64,000 nucleotides of DNA from Aquabacterium sp. CECT 9606 (GCF_918741295.1 NZ_CAKKNB010000004.1:607830-671829); one strand, 5' to 3'; numbered from the stretch's first letter, positions 15,982 through 25,949 are shown. Made by a program: numbers and translations. Notes: generated by a model not told the origin, from the sequence alone.

Positions 15982-17493
15982 ATGCAACGTCAAGAGTTCG
16001 AACAATTCGCGGCCATGGGCTACAACCGGATCCCCATGAAAAGGGAGCTGGTGGCCGATTTCGAAACCGCGCTGAGCGCCTATGCCAAGTTGGCGCAGGG
16101 GTCTCATTCCTATCTGCTTGAGTCGGTGCCGGGACGGGCCGAAAACTGGGGGCGCTACTCGATCATAGGACTGCCCGGCAAGGTGGTGGTCAAGGTGCGG
16201 GGCCTGCGCATCCAGGTCGAGGATGAGGGGCGGATCTTGGAAGACGTGGAGGTGGATGACCCCCTGGTCTGGCTTCAGGAGTACGCCACACGCTTTCGTG
16301 TCGCACCTTCAAGCGGTGCCGTTCCCTTCGTGGGAGGACTGGTGGGCTACTTCGGCTACGACACCGTCGCCTACATCGAACCGGGGATGGTCCGCGCGCG
16401 CCGGGAAGATCCGCTGGATGTGCCCGACATCCTGCTGGTCGTGTCCGAGGAAGTCGTCGTGTTCGACAACCTGCGTGGCCAGCTTTCACTGGTGGTGCTG
16501 GCCGATCCTGCCGTCTCTGACGCCTACGAGCAGGCCCAGGCCAGGCTGGATAGCCTGGAGGCGGTATTCCGTGAGCCAATCAGCACCCCCTTGCGCGGTG
16601 GCCGCCGTGTGCCGTCGTCCGGCGGGCATGCCCACGCACTGGAGCAGTCGGCAACGGCCTGGTTCGACAAGGCCGATTTCGAGGCGGCGGTGCGGCGCAT
16701 CCAGCGCTACATCGTCGAAGGCGACGTGATGCAGGTGGTGCTGTCGCAGCGCATGTCCATGCCGGTCGAGGCGCAGCCGCTGGACATCTACCGCGCCCTG
16801 CGCAGCCTCAACCCCTCGCCTTACATGTTCTACATGGATCTGGGCGAGTGCCACGTCGTGGGCTCGTCGCCAGAGATCCTGGTGCGCTTGCGCGACGGCG
16901 AGGTCACCGTCAGGCCGATCGCCGGTACTCGGCGCAGGGGTGCGTCGGCGGCGGAGGATCGGATGCTGGAGCAGGATCTGCTCGCGGACCCGAAAGAGCG
17001 CGCCGAACACATCATGCTCATCGACCTGGGGCGCAACGATGTGGGGCGCATCAGCGAGGCAGGCAGCGTGAAGGTGACCGAGCGCATGCAGGTCGAGCAC
17101 TATTCGCATGTGATGCACATGGTCTCCAACGTGACGGGCGTCCTCAAACCGGGCACGTGCGCCATGGACGTCCTGCGCGCCACTTTCCCGGCGGGCACGG
17201 TGAGCGGGGCTCCCAAGGTGCGGGCGATGGAGATCATCCATGAGGTGGAGCCCGTCAAGCGGGGCATCTATGCGGGCGCCATCGGCTACCTCTCGTGGTC
17301 GGGGGCCCTGGACACCGCGATCGCGATCCGCACGGCGGTCGTCAAGGATGGCGTGCTGCACATACAAGCCGGTGCGGGCATCGTCGCCGACTCGGTGCCC
17401 GAGCTCGAATGGGAAGAGACGATGAACAAAGCCCGGGCCATGTTCAAGGCCGTGGCGGAGGCCGAAGGCGGTCCTCACCTTGCCGCGGCCTGA
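15982..17493 (+). CDS. trpE: Anthranilate synthase component I
   Basis: Converts chorismate with glutamine-derived ammonia to anthranilate, the first committed step to tryptophan. It is 503 residues, the normal length. The tryptophan feedback element is intact ([18 protein letters not shown] near residue 38), and the chorismate-binding domain carries [47 protein letters not shown] and GAGIVADS. A ribosome site (GAGAGGA) precedes ATG 15982. It sits 50 bases behind eboF and probably shares its transcript, so anthranilate supply is tied to the ebo/PrnB-like genes. Confidence 0.96.
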   Translation: MQRQEFEQFAAMGYNRIPMKRELVADFETALSAYAKLAQGSHSYLLESVPGRAENWGRYSIIGLPGKVVVKVRGLRIQVEDEGRILEDVEVDDPLVWLQEYATRFRVAPSSGAVPFVGGLVGYFGYDTVAYIEPGMVRARREDPLDVPDILLVVSEEVVVFDNLRGQLSLVVLADPAVSDAYEQAQARLDSLEAVFREPISTPLRGGRRVPSSGGHAHALEQSATAWFDKADFEAAVRRIQRYIVEGDVMQVVLSQRMSMPVEAQPLDIYRALRSLNPSPYMFYMDLGECHVVGSSPEILVRLRDGEVTVRPIAGTRRRGASAAEDRMLEQDLLADPKERAEHIMLIDLGRNDVGRISEAGSVKVTERMQVEHYSHVMHMVSNVTGVLKPGTCAMDVLRATFPAGTVSGAPKVRAMEIIHEVEPVKRGIYAGAIGYLSWSGALDTAIAIRTAVVKDGVLHIQAGAGIVADSVPELEWEETMNKARAMFKAVAEAEGGPHLAAA

Positions 17494-17534
17494 GCGCCCA
17501 GCACTTCTTCTTCAAGCAACCATCGGAGCACAAC

Positions 17535-18149
17535 ATGCTGTTGATGATCGATAACTACGATTCCTTCACCTATAACCTCGTGCAGTACTTCAGCGAGCTC
17601 GGGGCGCAGGTGCAGGTCCACCGCAATGACCGGATCACCGTGGACGACGTCCGGCGCCTGGCGCCCAGCCACATCGTGATCTCGCCCGGGCCGTGCAGCC
17701 CCAGCGAGGCTGGCGTGTCGCTGGATGTGGCACGTTATTTTGCAGGGCGTGTGCCCATCCTGGGGGTGTGCCTCGGGCACCAGACGCTGGGGCAGGTCTT
17801 CGGTGGCCGCGTGGTGAGGGCGCGCCGGCTCATGCATGGCAAGACGTCCATGATCCATCACCGGGGGACGGGGGTTTTTCAGGGCCTGCCGACACCCTTC
17901 GAGGCCACCCGCTACCACTCGCTGGCCGTCGACCGCGACAGCCTGCCGAGTTGCCTGGAGGTGACGGCGTGGACAGAGAGCCCCGACGGCAGCTTCGACG
18001 ACATCATGGGCCTGCGGCACCGAACCCTGCCGATCGAGGGGGTGCAGTTCCACCCTGAATCCCTGTTGTCCGAACATGGTCACGCGCTGCTGGGCAACTT
18101 CCTGCGTCCCCGTGTGCTGGTCGAGCGCGAACTGGCGGAGGCCTGCTGA
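17535..18149 (+). CDS. trpG: Anthranilate synthase component II (glutamine amidotransferase)
   Basis: The 204-residue class I glutamine amidotransferase subunit that feeds ammonia to TrpE. The opening is [18 protein letters not shown]. The oxyanion segment is [11 protein letters not shown], the nucleophile Cys is in [15 protein letters not shown], and the His-Glu pair is in [16 protein letters not shown] 17535 is the canonical family start; it lies 41 bases after trpE and 2 bases before trpD. Confidence 0.96.
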   Translation: MLLMIDNYDSFTYNLVQYFSELGAQVQVHRNDRITVDDVRRLAPSHIVISPGPCSPSEAGVSLDVARYFAGRVPILGVCLGHQTLGQVFGGRVVRARRLMHGKTSMIHHRGTGVFQGLPTPFEATRYHSLAVDRDSLPSCLEVTAWTESPDGSFDDIMGLRHRTLPIEGVQFHPESLLSEHGHALLGNFLRPRVLVERELAEAC

Positions 18150-18151
18150 AC

Positions 18152-19189
18152 ATGGAAGCCGATGTGGATGTGAAAGCGGCCATCCAGGCCGTGGTGGCGC
18201 GGCGCGACCTGCCGCCGCACACGATGCAGCAGGTGATGCGGCAGGTGCTGGGGGGGCAGGCCTCGCCTGCACAGATCGGCGCGCTGCTGGTCGGCTTGCG
18301 CATGAAGGGCGAGTCCGTCGGCGAACTGACCGCCGCAGCCCAGGTCATGCGCGCCTTCGCACGCGGTCTGCGCACCGAGCATCCCCACCTGGTGGACACC
18401 TGCGGCACGGGGGGGGACGGTGCCCACATCTTCAATGTGTCGACCGCCTGCGCCTTCGTGGCCGCGGCCGGTGGGGCCGTCGTGGCCAAGCATGGCAACC
18501 GGTCGATCTCCAGCCGCAGCGGCAGCGCCGACCTGCTTGAAGCCGCGGGTGCCCGCCTGGACCTGCCCGACGCCAGCCTGAGCGCCTGCCTTCAGGAAAT
18601 GGGCATCGCTTTCCTGTTCGCGCCCACCCACCATCCCGCCATGGCCCAAGTGGCCGGTCCGCGTCGCGAGTTGGGTGGTCGCAGTCTGTTCAATCTGCTG
18701 GGCCCGCTGAGCAACCCCGCTGGCGCGCGACGCCAGGTGATCGGCGTGTTCGACGCCGCATGGCTGAGCCCCATGGCCGAGGTGTTGCGTGAGCTGGGCA
18801 GCGAGCACGTGATGGTGGTCCATGCGCAAGACGGCCTGGACGAGATCAGCGTGGCGGTGGCCACCGACGTGGTCGAGCTCCGCGATGGGAGCCTCCACCG
18901 CTACAGAATCGCTCCGGAGACCTTTGGCATGCCGCGCTCCTTGCTGTCGACGCTGGTGGTCGATGGCGCGCCGGACAGCCTGCGCATCATCCGCGAGGTC
19001 TTCGCCAACCGACCCGGGCCGGCTCGGGACATCGTTGTGCTCAACGCTGGAGCCGCACTGTATGTCGCCGGCATCGAGCCCACCCTGGAGGCCGGCGTGC
19101 ATCGCGCCGACCAATTGGTGGCCGATGGCAGCGCGGGCCTGCGTTTCGATGCCTTCATCCAATTCACGCAGCGAGTCACCCCCTCATGA
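18152..19189 (+). CDS. trpD: Anthranilate phosphoribosyltransferase
   Basis: Transfers phosphoribose from PRPP to anthranilate. It is 345 residues, the normal family length. The PRPP/Mg-binding motif [15 protein letters not shown] and the anthranilate-site block [19 protein letters not shown] are intact, as are [18 protein letters not shown] and the GLDEIS loop. It is in a tight operon: 2 bases after trpG and 7 bases before trpC. Confidence 0.96.
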   Translation: MEADVDVKAAIQAVVARRDLPPHTMQQVMRQVLGGQASPAQIGALLVGLRMKGESVGELTAAAQVMRAFARGLRTEHPHLVDTCGTGGDGAHIFNVSTACAFVAAAGGAVVAKHGNRSISSRSGSADLLEAAGARLDLPDASLSACLQEMGIAFLFAPTHHPAMAQVAGPRRELGGRSLFNLLGPLSNPAGARRQVIGVFDAAWLSPMAEVLRELGSEHVMVVHAQDGLDEISVAVATDVVELRDGSLHRYRIAPETFGMPRSLLSTLVVDGAPDSLRIIREVFANRPGPARDIVVLNAGAALYVAGIEPTLEAGVHRADQLVADGSAGLRFDAFIQFTQRVTPS

Positions 19190-19196
19190 GGACGCC

Positions 19197-20045
19197 ATGA
19201 TTCCCACGACCCATCCCATGCCGCCCCCGCCCAAAGACCTGCTCCAGACCATCTTGAAGACCAAGTTCGAGGAGGTCGCCGCGCGCAGCCAACTGGTCAG
19301 CAGCGAGTCGCTGCGCAGGCAGGCCTTGTCGATGCCTCCTGCCCGCGACTTCCTGGCGGCCATCAGCGCGCGGCTCGGTGCTGGTCAGGCCGCGGTCATT
19401 GCCGAGATCAAGCGAGCATCGCCCAGCCGGGGCATGCTGCGCGAGCCATTCGATCCGGTCGCGATCGCCCAGTCCTATGCCCTGCATGGTGCGGCCTGTC
19501 TGTCGGTGCTGACGGACGAACGCTACTTCTCGGGCAGTGCCAGTTTCCTGCGGCAGGCCAGGGCGGCGTGTACCTTGCCTGTCCTGCGCAAGGACTTCAT
19601 CGTCGATCCCTACCAGCTCTACGAGGCCAGGGCCATGGAGGCGGACTGCGTGCTGCTCATCGCGGCGGCCTTGTCCGATGCCCGGATGGCCGCGCTCGCT
19701 GACGAGGCGCAGGAACTGGGCATGGCCGTTCTGCTGGAAGTGCACAACATGCGCGAACTGGAACGGGCGCTGCGCATTCCCACGCCGCTCATTGGCATCA
19801 ACAACCGCAACCTGGTCACTTTCGAGATCCGCCTGGACACGACCTTGCAATTGCGCAAGTCCGTGCCGCCCGACCGCATCCTCGTGACGGAAAGCGGCGT
19901 CAGCACGCCCAGCTATGTGGCCATGATGCGCTCACAGGGCGTGCACAGTTTCCTCGTCGGTGAGGCCTTCATGAAGGCCCCGGACCCTGGCGAGGCCTTG
20001 ACGCGGCTGTTCGGGGACATGGCCGGGGGGCCCCCGGCACATTGA
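19197..20045 (+). CDS. trpC: Indole-3-glycerol-phosphate synthase
   Basis: A TIM-barrel enzyme of 282 residues that closes the indole ring. Key segments are [57 protein letters not shown] and VTESGV, carrying the catalytic Lys and Glu residues. It is monofunctional: no phosphoribosylanthranilate isomerase (TrpF) domain is fused, and no trpF lies in the window. ATG 19197 follows GAGGACGCC. The gene ends 5 bases from the convergent trpA, with no obvious terminator between. Confidence 0.95.
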   Translation: MIPTTHPMPPPPKDLLQTILKTKFEEVAARSQLVSSESLRRQALSMPPARDFLAAISARLGAGQAAVIAEIKRASPSRGMLREPFDPVAIAQSYALHGAACLSVLTDERYFSGSASFLRQARAACTLPVLRKDFIVDPYQLYEARAMEADCVLLIAAALSDARMAALADEAQELGMAVLLEVHNMRELERALRIPTPLIGINNRNLVTFEIRLDTTLQLRKSVPPDRILVTESGVSTPSYVAMMRSQGVHSFLVGEAFMKAPDPGEALTRLFGDMAGGPPAH

Positions 20046-20050
20046 CATGG

Positions 20051-20854
20051 CTACAGGGGCTGATCCAGCGCCTGGCGGATGTCGGCGATCAAGCGCCGGG
20101 CCGCCTCCACTGCTTCTTCCCGGGGCACCGCGGCCATCTCCTGGATCACCTTGCTGCCGATGATCACGGCGTCCGCCACGGAGGCTACCGCGCGTGCCGT
20201 CTGCGCATCCCGGATACCGAAGCCCACGCCCATGGGCAGCTTGACGTGCCGGCGGATCAGGGCCAGCCGCTGAGCCACCTCGCCCGTGTCGATGTGCGAG
20301 GCGCCCGTCACTCCCTTGAGCGAGACGTAGTAGCTGAAGCCGCGGCCCATGCGGCCAACCTCTTTCATGCGTGCCTCGGTCGAGGTGGGGGCCAGCAGGA
20401 AGACCATGTCAAGGCCCACGCGTTCCAGTGCTGCATTCAAGGCCTCGGCTTCCTGCGGAGGGTAGTCGACCACGATGACGCCATCGACACCCGCTTGGGC
20501 GGCGGCCGCCGCGAAGGGCTCGATGCCCATGTGCTCGATGGGATTGGCATAGCCCATCAGCACCACCGGCGTGCGTGGGTCGGCCTGCCGGAAATGGTGC
20601 ACCATGGCCAGTACGTCCTCCAGGCCGATGTCGAAGGCCAGTGCCCGTTCGCAGGCCCGCTGGATCACGGGGCCCTCAGCCATGGGGTCGGAAAAAGGCA
20701 CGCCCAGTTCCAGCACATCGGCGCCCGCTTGGACCAGTGCGTGCATCAGGGGCACGGTGAGTGAAGGGTGCGGGTCGCCCGCGGTGAAGAAGGGGATCAG
20801 TCCCTTGCGGTGACGCCTGCGCAGCGCGTCGAAGGTCTCGGCGATTCTGGACAT
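20051..20854 (-). CDS. trpA: Tryptophan synthase alpha subunit
   Basis: Cleaves indole-3-glycerol phosphate to indole and glyceraldehyde-3-phosphate and channels indole to TrpB. It is 267 residues. The catalytic Glu is in [20 protein letters not shown], the catalytic Asp in VIVVDYPP, and the loop in SLKGVTGAS; the phosphate site is GFGIRD. ATG 20854 lies 4 bases after the trpB stop, so the two are co-transcribed. In-frame sequence further upstream lies inside trpB and is excluded. Confidence 0.96.
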   Translation of the reverse strand: MSRIAETFDALRRRHRKGLIPFFTAGDPHPSLTVPLMHALVQAGADVLELGVPFSDPMAEGPVIQRACERALAFDIGLEDVLAMVHHFRQADPRTPVVLMGYANPIEHMGIEPFAAAAAQAGVDGVIVVDYPPQEAEALNAALERVGLDMVFLLAPTSTEARMKEVGRMGRGFSYYVSLKGVTGASHIDTGEVAQRLALIRRHVKLPMGVGFGIRDAQTARAVASVADAVIIGSKVIQEMAAVPREEAVEAARRLIADIRQALDQPL

Positions 20855-20858
20855 GGTG

Positions 20859-22142
20859 TCACTCCTTCGTGTCGGCTTGAGTCTGTTGAGCCAGCGCCAG
20901 CCGTTCGGACACGGTGTGCATGTCCTTGTCTCCCCGCCCTGACAGATTGGCCAGGACGATGTGCTGGGGGGACAGTGTGCTGGCGAGTTTGGCGGCATGG
21001 GCGAGCGCGTGGCTCGATTCGAGGGCGGGGATGATGCCTTCGAGCCGGCAGCAGTCGTGGAAAGCCTGCAGGGCCTCGTCATCGGTGACCGTGACATAGC
21101 GCGCGCGGCCTGTGTCCTTGAGCCAGGCATGTTCGGGCCCCACGGCGGGATAGTCCAGCCCGGCCGACACCGAGTGCGTGTCGATGACCTGTCCCTTCGG
21201 ATCTTGCAGCAGGTAGGTTCGGTTGCCGTGCAGCACCCCGGGAGAGCCCGCCGTCAGTGAGGCCGCGTGCCGCCCGGTGTCGAGGCCTTCGCCGCCGGCT
21301 TCCACGCCCACCAGCGACACCGACTCGTCGCCGATGTAGGGGTAGAAGATGCCCATGGCGTTGGAGCCTCCGCCCACGCAGGCCACCACGTGGTCGGGTT
21401 GGCGGCCGGTCAACTCGGGCATCTGTGTCAGGCATTCCTGCCCGATGACGGACTGGAAGTCGCGCACCATCATGGGATAGGGATGAGGCCCCGCCACGGT
21501 GCCGATGATGTAGAAGGTGTCCTCGACGTTCGTGACCCAGTCGCGCATGGCCTCGTTGAGGGCGTCCTTCAAGGTGCGTGAACCGGATTCGACCGGCACG
21601 ACCTGCGCGCCGAGCAACTGCATGCGGTAGACGTTCTGCACCTGACGGCGCACGTCGTCCGACCCCATGTAGACCACGCACTTCAAACCGAAACGTGCAC
21701 AGATCGTCGCGGTGGCGACGCCATGCTGGCCCGCGCCCGTCTCGGCGATGATGCGCGTCTTGCCCATGTGCCTGGCCAGCAGCGCCTGGCCGATCACATT
21801 GTTGATCTTGTGCGCGCCCGTGTGGTTGAGGTCTTCGCGCTTGAAGTAGATGCGGGCGCCACCCATCTGGTCCGACCATCGCCGGGCGTGGTAGATCGGC
21901 GACGGGCGGCCGACGAAATGGCGAAGTTCGGTGCGGAACTCGTTCAGAAAATCGGGTTCGTCGCGCAGGCGCTCATAAGCCTGCTGGAGCTGCTCCAGCG
22001 CGTGGACCAGCGTCTCGGACACGAAGGTGCCACCGTAGGGCCCGAAGTGGCCCTGGGCATCGGGGTGCTGGTGCTGTTGATTGCGGTGCAGGGCTTTCGC
22101 GGCATGCGCGGCGCCCAGTCCTGGGTTGGCCTGGTCTGTCAT
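20859..22142 (-). CDS. trpB: Tryptophan synthase beta subunit
   Basis: The PLP enzyme that joins indole and serine to make tryptophan. It is 427 residues; the family core begins at [14 protein letters not shown], after a slightly long N-terminal stretch of about 32 residues. The PLP lysine lies in [15 protein letters not shown], the glycine-rich phosphate loop in GGGSNAMG, and the family motif SGRGDKD is near the C-terminus. It is read towards trpA, on the strand opposite to trpEGDC. A probable attenuator leader with tandem Trp codons lies in the 312-bp gap upstream. Confidence 0.96.
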   Translation of the reverse strand: MTDQANPGLGAAHAAKALHRNQQHQHPDAQGHFGPYGGTFVSETLVHALEQLQQAYERLRDEPDFLNEFRTELRHFVGRPSPIYHARRWSDQMGGARIYFKREDLNHTGAHKINNVIGQALLARHMGKTRIIAETGAGQHGVATATICARFGLKCVVYMGSDDVRRQVQNVYRMQLLGAQVVPVESGSRTLKDALNEAMRDWVTNVEDTFYIIGTVAGPHPYPMMVRDFQSVIGQECLTQMPELTGRQPDHVVACVGGGSNAMGIFYPYIGDESVSLVGVEAGGEGLDTGRHAASLTAGSPGVLHGNRTYLLQDPKGQVIDTHSVSAGLDYPAVGPEHAWLKDTGRARYVTVTDDEALQAFHDCCRLEGIIPALESSHALAHAAKLASTLSPQHIVLANLSGRGDKDMHTVSERLALAQQTQADTKE

Positions 22143-22155
22143 GGGTGTCTCTGTT

Positions 22156-22416
22156 CAAAGAAAACGGATGGCGCCAAGGCGTGGCGCACCGCTGCGCCGC
22201 ACGGTGAGTGCGCTGCAGGCGGGTCGCCAGCTTGGAGGGAGGGCGCGTCAGCGGACGCGCGAGGTCGACGCCGTGAGTGGCGTCACGCGCAGCATCGTTC
22301 GCGGCGCGTCTGTTCGAGCCACCATTCGAAACGGCCGGAGGCGCGGCTTCTTTGCGAAGAGCGAACGGGCATGACCATGAAACGGTGTGGAGTCGGAGGG
22401 AGGTTTTCCCATTCTA
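22156..22416 (-). promoter_or_regulatory. Putative trp attenuator leader upstream of trpBA
   Basis: The gap between trpB and the maoC-type gene holds, in order on the minus strand: a promoter-like TTGCAG-N16-TAGAAT (22438-22411), a short leader frame with two adjacent Trp codons, a hairpin overlapping its stop (22267-22284, GACGCC/GGCGTC), a second hairpin (22243-22260, GCGCGTC/GACGCGC), a third (22183-22198, GGCGCA/TGCGCC), and a terminator-like stem (22166-22190) followed by a T-rich run (22157-22164). The hairpins share complementary arms, so they can be mutually exclusive, as in classical transcription attenuation. The functional claim is inferred. Confidence 0.6.
22283..22372 (-). CDS. 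Putative tryptophan leader peptide (trpL-like)
   Basis: A 29-residue frame, ATG 22372 (alternatively 22378) to TGA 22285-22283, with consecutive TGG TGG codons (22324-22319; peptide segment GRFEWWLEQTRRERCC). Its stop lies within the first hairpin of the leader and about 140 bases before trpB. A ribosome pausing at the Trp codons would block hairpins downstream. There is no strong ribosome site, and the 5' untranslated part would be only about 30 bases if TAGAAT is the -10 box. The main alternative is that the frame is fortuitous. Confidence 0.5.
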   Translation of the reverse strand: MPVRSSQRSRASGRFEWWLEQTRRERCCA

Positions 22417-22454
22417 GAAGGAGCGCCGTGACCTGCAAGTGACAAATCGTGAGA

Positions 22455-22943
22455 TCAGGCGGGGGACGTGTCCGCCTGGGTGCGGCGTCCGAACATGGCC
22501 CAGCTTTCAAGCAAAAGCACCACTTCTCCACGCTGGTTGATGCCTTCCCAGCGCGATTGGGTCAGGCCAACGTGGGCCCGGCTCTTCATCGGCCGATTGG
22601 CCAGCACCGTCAGGACCGCGCGGATCTCGTCGCCCACCATCACCGGCTTGAGCCATTTCAGGCTTTCCAAGCCGGGCGATCCCAAGCTGGACGAGTCCAG
22701 CAAAAAGCCGTCGCACATCAGGCGCATCACCATGCTGCTGGTGTGCCAGCCGCTGGCCGCCAAGCCGCCAAACAAGGATGCTTTGCCGGCTTCTTCGCTC
22801 AGGTGAAAAGGTTGGGGATCGAACTTTTGTGCAAAGTCGATCACTTCATCGCGATCGACCAGCTTGGGCCCGAAGGTCATGGTCAGACCAGGGGTCAGGT
22901 CTTCCCAGAACCAGCGAGGCGCCGTTGGGTTTTGTTGGCTCAT
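22455..22943 (-). CDS. MaoC-family acyl dehydratase
   Basis: A 162-residue single hot-dog-fold protein of the R-specific enoyl-CoA hydratase/MaoC group. The catalytic-loop pattern is present (DEVIDFAQKFDPQPFHLSEEAGKASLFGGLAASGWHT), with the Asp-His pair in FDPQPFH. It probably hydrates or dehydrates an acyl-CoA in fatty-acid metabolism. The start codon overlaps the stop of the EamA-type transporter by ATGA, placing it last in a three-gene operon with ogt; the metabolic link is not obvious. Confidence 0.88.
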   Translation of the reverse strand: MSQQNPTAPRWFWEDLTPGLTMTFGPKLVDRDEVIDFAQKFDPQPFHLSEEAGKASLFGGLAASGWHTSSMVMRLMCDGFLLDSSSLGSPGLESLKWLKPVMVGDEIRAVLTVLANRPMKSRAHVGLTQSRWEGINQRGEVVLLLESWAMFGRRTQADTSPA

Positions 22944-23857
22944 GAGGCAGTGCGGGTTGGGGCGTTGAAAGGGGTCCAGGCGCCGCTGGACAACAGGGTA
23001 CCCAGAACGATCACTGTGGTGCTGGCCATCATGGAGGCACTGACCTGTTCGTTCAGGAACAAGCTGCCCCACAACATGCCGAACACGGGGATCAGGAATG
23101 TCACGGTCAGGGCCTTGGTGGGGCCGACTCGGGCAATCAATCGGTAAAACAGCAAGTAAGCCAGCGCCGTGCACAACACAGCCAGGCCCAGCGCGGCGCC
23201 CCAGGTCTGGGCGGGCACCTGGCCCCAGTGCAGAGTGGGGCCTTGCACCGACTGGGGCCCCAGCCACCAGGCGGGCCAGGCCAGCATCAAGGCGGCGCAG
23301 CCCAGCGAGCCGGCACTCACGCTGACAGGCGACAGGCCGCTGAGGTAGCGCTTGGCGTGGTGCACCGCCAAGGCGTACATCAAGGTGGAGCCCAGGCACA
23401 GTGCCACGGCCTGCCACGCGGCACCTGAGCCAATCTGAGAGCGGTCAGCCGCCAGCAGGGCCACGCCACCAATGCCAATGGCCAAGCCCAGCAGTCGGCC
23501 CGCCGACAGGCGCTCGCCCGCCCACCACCATCCAACCAGCGCGCCCCACAGCGGGGTCGTGGCGTTGAGGATGGACAGCAGCCCGGCGGGGAGCGAACGC
23601 GCCGCCTGGCTGAGCCCCAGGAATGGCAACACGTAGGAGAGCAGGGCAGAGACCAGCAAGGCGGGCAGCCACGGCTTGAGGCGGGCCAGATCGCCTCGGA
23701 GCATCACCACCGGCAATAGCAGCAAGGCGGCACCGGTGACCCGAATCGCGGCCACCGCCAGTGGGCCCACCACCGGCGCGGCCATGCGCAAGAACAGGAA
23801 GGAGGCGCCCCACACCGCGGCCAGGAGCAGCATTTCGAGGGCGTCGCGCGCCTTCAT
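22940..23857 (-). CDS. EamA/DMT-family membrane transporter
   Basis: A 305-residue inner-membrane protein with about ten hydrophobic helices in two homologous halves (opening MLLLAAVWGASFLFLRMAAPVVGP; second-half segment CTALAYLLFYRLIARVGPTKAL). This is the drug/metabolite transporter superfamily, usually exporters of amino acids or small metabolites. ATG 23857 is used because it overlaps the ogt stop by 4 bases and opens directly on the first helix. Substrate unknown. Confidence 0.9.
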   Translation of the reverse strand: MKARDALEMLLLAAVWGASFLFLRMAAPVVGPLAVAAIRVTGAALLLLPVVMLRGDLARLKPWLPALLVSALLSYVLPFLGLSQAARSLPAGLLSILNATTPLWGALVGWWWAGERLSAGRLLGLAIGIGGVALLAADRSQIGSGAAWQAVALCLGSTLMYALAVHHAKRYLSGLSPVSVSAGSLGCAALMLAWPAWWLGPQSVQGPTLHWGQVPAQTWGAALGLAVLCTALAYLLFYRLIARVGPTKALTVTFLIPVFGMLWGSLFLNEQVSASMMASTTVIVLGTLLSSGAWTPFNAPTRTAS

Positions 23858-24417
23858 ACCAGCGCGGCCTGCCCAAAAAACGCGGGCTGAAGGCGTTGGC
23901 CGCGAAACAGGTGTCCTTCTTGGGTCAGCAAGGCCATTTTGCGGTGCATGCCACCCGAATAGCCGGTCAGCTGGGCATCGCGGCCGATCACTCGATGGCA
24001 AGGAACGATGATCGAGATCGGGTTGCGGCCCACCGCCATGCCCACCGCCCGGTTGGCCCGCGGATTGCCAAGACGCTGGGCAATGTCGCCGTAACTGCAG
24101 GTCTCACCATGAGAAATCGTCAACAGCGCGCGCCACACGTCTTGCTGGAAGGGGGTGCCCACCAAATCCAACGCCACATCAAAAATCACCGCGTTGCCAC
24201 TGGGCTCGGCCCAATAACGCTGCAATTGCACCTCAACACTCTGAAAGAGCTCGTCGTGTGGATCCTCCGGCGCGTGCAGCGTGCCGGGGAAATCGCGCTG
24301 GCCTTCGGCAAACCACAGCCCGGCCAAACCCAGTGCCGTGCGCGCGAGCAAGACCTTGCCCAAAGGCGTGTCGATGTGCGTTTGCGCGGTGTACATGGTG
24401 TGGAACAAGAGGTGCAT
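23854..24417 (-). CDS. ogt: Methylated-DNA-[protein]-cysteine S-methyltransferase
   Basis: A 187-residue suicide enzyme that removes O6-methyl groups from guanine. The acceptor Cys is in the canonical PCHRVIG motif, preceded by AVGMAVGRNPISIIV. The helix-turn-helix DNA-binding part is FQQDVWRALLTISHGETCSYGDIAQRLG. ATG 24417 is the first start; a second Met at residue 8 is possible. It is the first gene of the ogt-EamA-maoC operon, which has 4-base overlaps throughout. Confidence 0.93.
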   Translation of the reverse strand: MHLLFHTMYTAQTHIDTPLGKVLLARTALGLAGLWFAEGQRDFPGTLHAPEDPHDELFQSVEVQLQRYWAEPSGNAVIFDVALDLVGTPFQQDVWRALLTISHGETCSYGDIAQRLGNPRANRAVGMAVGRNPISIIVPCHRVIGRDAQLTGYSGGMHRKMALLTQEGHLFRGQRLQPAFFGQAALV

Positions 24418-24552
24418 GGTCGCCGAGCTGGCATCCTATCTGCAATCCGTCACAGGTCCATCGCGCAGGGTCTCTAGAATCCGTCCTCAAGGCGCACCCG
24501 TTGCGCCACCCGATCACAGATCCCATTCCATTCAAATCAGCAAAGGAACACC

Positions 24553-25944
24553 ATGCAAGTCACCGCATCCATTTTCAAGGCATACGACATCCGCGGCATC
24601 GTGGACAAGACCTTGGACGTTGCCATGGCTGAGCACCTGGGCCGCGCCTTTGGCACCGAAGCACTCAAGCTGGGGGAAAAAGCGGTGGCCATTGGCCGCG
24701 ATGGCCGCTTGTCTGGCCCCAGCCTGGCTGCAGCCCTGATCAAGGGCCTGCGGTCCACCGGCATCAACGTGATCGACCTGGGCGCCGTCACCACCCCCAT
24801 GCTGTATTACGTGGCCGCCACCCGCGGCGACCAGGGCTGCCACAGCGGCATCCAGGTCACCGGCAGCCACAACCCCAAGGATTACAACGGCTTCAAGATG
24901 GTGCTGGGTGGGCGCGCCATTTACGGTGACGACATCCAGGGCCTGCGCAAGCGCATCGAGGCCGAAGACTACGCCACGGGCAGTGGTGCCCTCAGCGAGC
25001 TGAACATCCTGGCCGAGTACACCCAGCGCATCGTTGGCGATTGCAAGCTGGCCCGCCCCATGAAGATCGTGGTCGATTCTGGCAATGGCATTCCCGGCGC
25101 CTCGGCCCCCGGCATCCTGCGTGCGCTGGGCTGCGAGGTGATCGAGCTGTATTCGGAAGTGAACGGCGATTTCCCCAACCACCACCCCGATCCTTCCAAG
25201 CCCGAAAACCTGGTCGATCTGATCAAGGCCGTGAAGGAACACGGCGCCGAACTGGGCTTGGCCTTTGACGGTGATGGCGACCGCCTGGGCCTGGTCACGC
25301 AGGATGGCAACAACATCTTCCCGGACCGCCAGATCATGCTGTTTGCCCGCGACGTGCTGACGCGGGTGCCCGGTGCCCAGATCATTTTCGACGTGAAGTG
25401 CAGCCAGCGCCTGGCCCAGGCCATCCGCGAAGCCGGTGGCGTGCCCACCATGTACAAGACCGGGCACTCGCTGGTCAAGGCCAAGCTGAAGGAAACCGGA
25501 GCGCCCCTGGCCGGTGAGATGAGCGGCCACATCTTCTTCTCCGAGCGTTGGTATGGCTTTGACGATGCCACCTACACGGCCGGTCGCCTGCTGGAGATCC
25601 TGAGCAAGGTGAGCAACCCCAGCGCGGTGCTCGATGCCTTGCCCACCAGCTTCAGCACGCCTGAGTTGAACGTGGCCTGCGCCGAGGGCGAGCACCACGA
25701 GGTGGTGGCCAAGCTCAAGGAAACCGCCAAGTTCCCCGATGCCTTGGAGGTGATCACCATCGACGGCTTGCGCGCGGACTTTGCCGACGGCTTTGGCTTG
25801 GTGCGGGCGTCTAACACCACGCCGGTGCTGGTGCTGCGCTTTGAAGGCCAGACGCAAGCCGCGCTGGACCGCATTCAAAAGCAGTTCATGGCCGCGATCC
25901 TGGCGGTGAAGCCTGACGCCCACGTCGGCGCCAGCGCGCACTGA
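24553..25944 (+). CDS. Phosphomannomutase/phosphoglucomutase
   Basis: A 463-residue alpha-D-phosphohexomutase that interconverts hexose-6- and hexose-1-phosphates for LPS and exopolysaccharide precursors. The phosphoserine loop is VTGSHNPKDYNGFK, the metal loop is FDGDGDRLGLV, the sugar-binding loop is GEMSGHIFF, and the phosphate-binding loop is RASNTTPVLVLRFEG. AAAGGA precedes ATG 24553. The neighbouring waaA and exosortase genes fit an envelope-polysaccharide context. The AlgC/ManB-type bifunctional reading is from family resemblance. Confidence 0.93.
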   Translation: MQVTASIFKAYDIRGIVDKTLDVAMAEHLGRAFGTEALKLGEKAVAIGRDGRLSGPSLAAALIKGLRSTGINVIDLGAVTTPMLYYVAATRGDQGCHSGIQVTGSHNPKDYNGFKMVLGGRAIYGDDIQGLRKRIEAEDYATGSGALSELNILAEYTQRIVGDCKLARPMKIVVDSGNGIPGASAPGILRALGCEVIELYSEVNGDFPNHHPDPSKPENLVDLIKAVKEHGAELGLAFDGDGDRLGLVTQDGNNIFPDRQIMLFARDVLTRVPGAQIIFDVKCSQRLAQAIREAGGVPTMYKTGHSLVKAKLKETGAPLAGEMSGHIFFSERWYGFDDATYTAGRLLEILSKVSNPSAVLDALPTSFSTPELNVACAEGEHHEVVAKLKETAKFPDALEVITIDGLRADFADGFGLVRASNTTPVLVLRFEGQTQAALDRIQKQFMAAILAVKPDAHVGASAH

Positions 25945-25949
25945 CCCAG

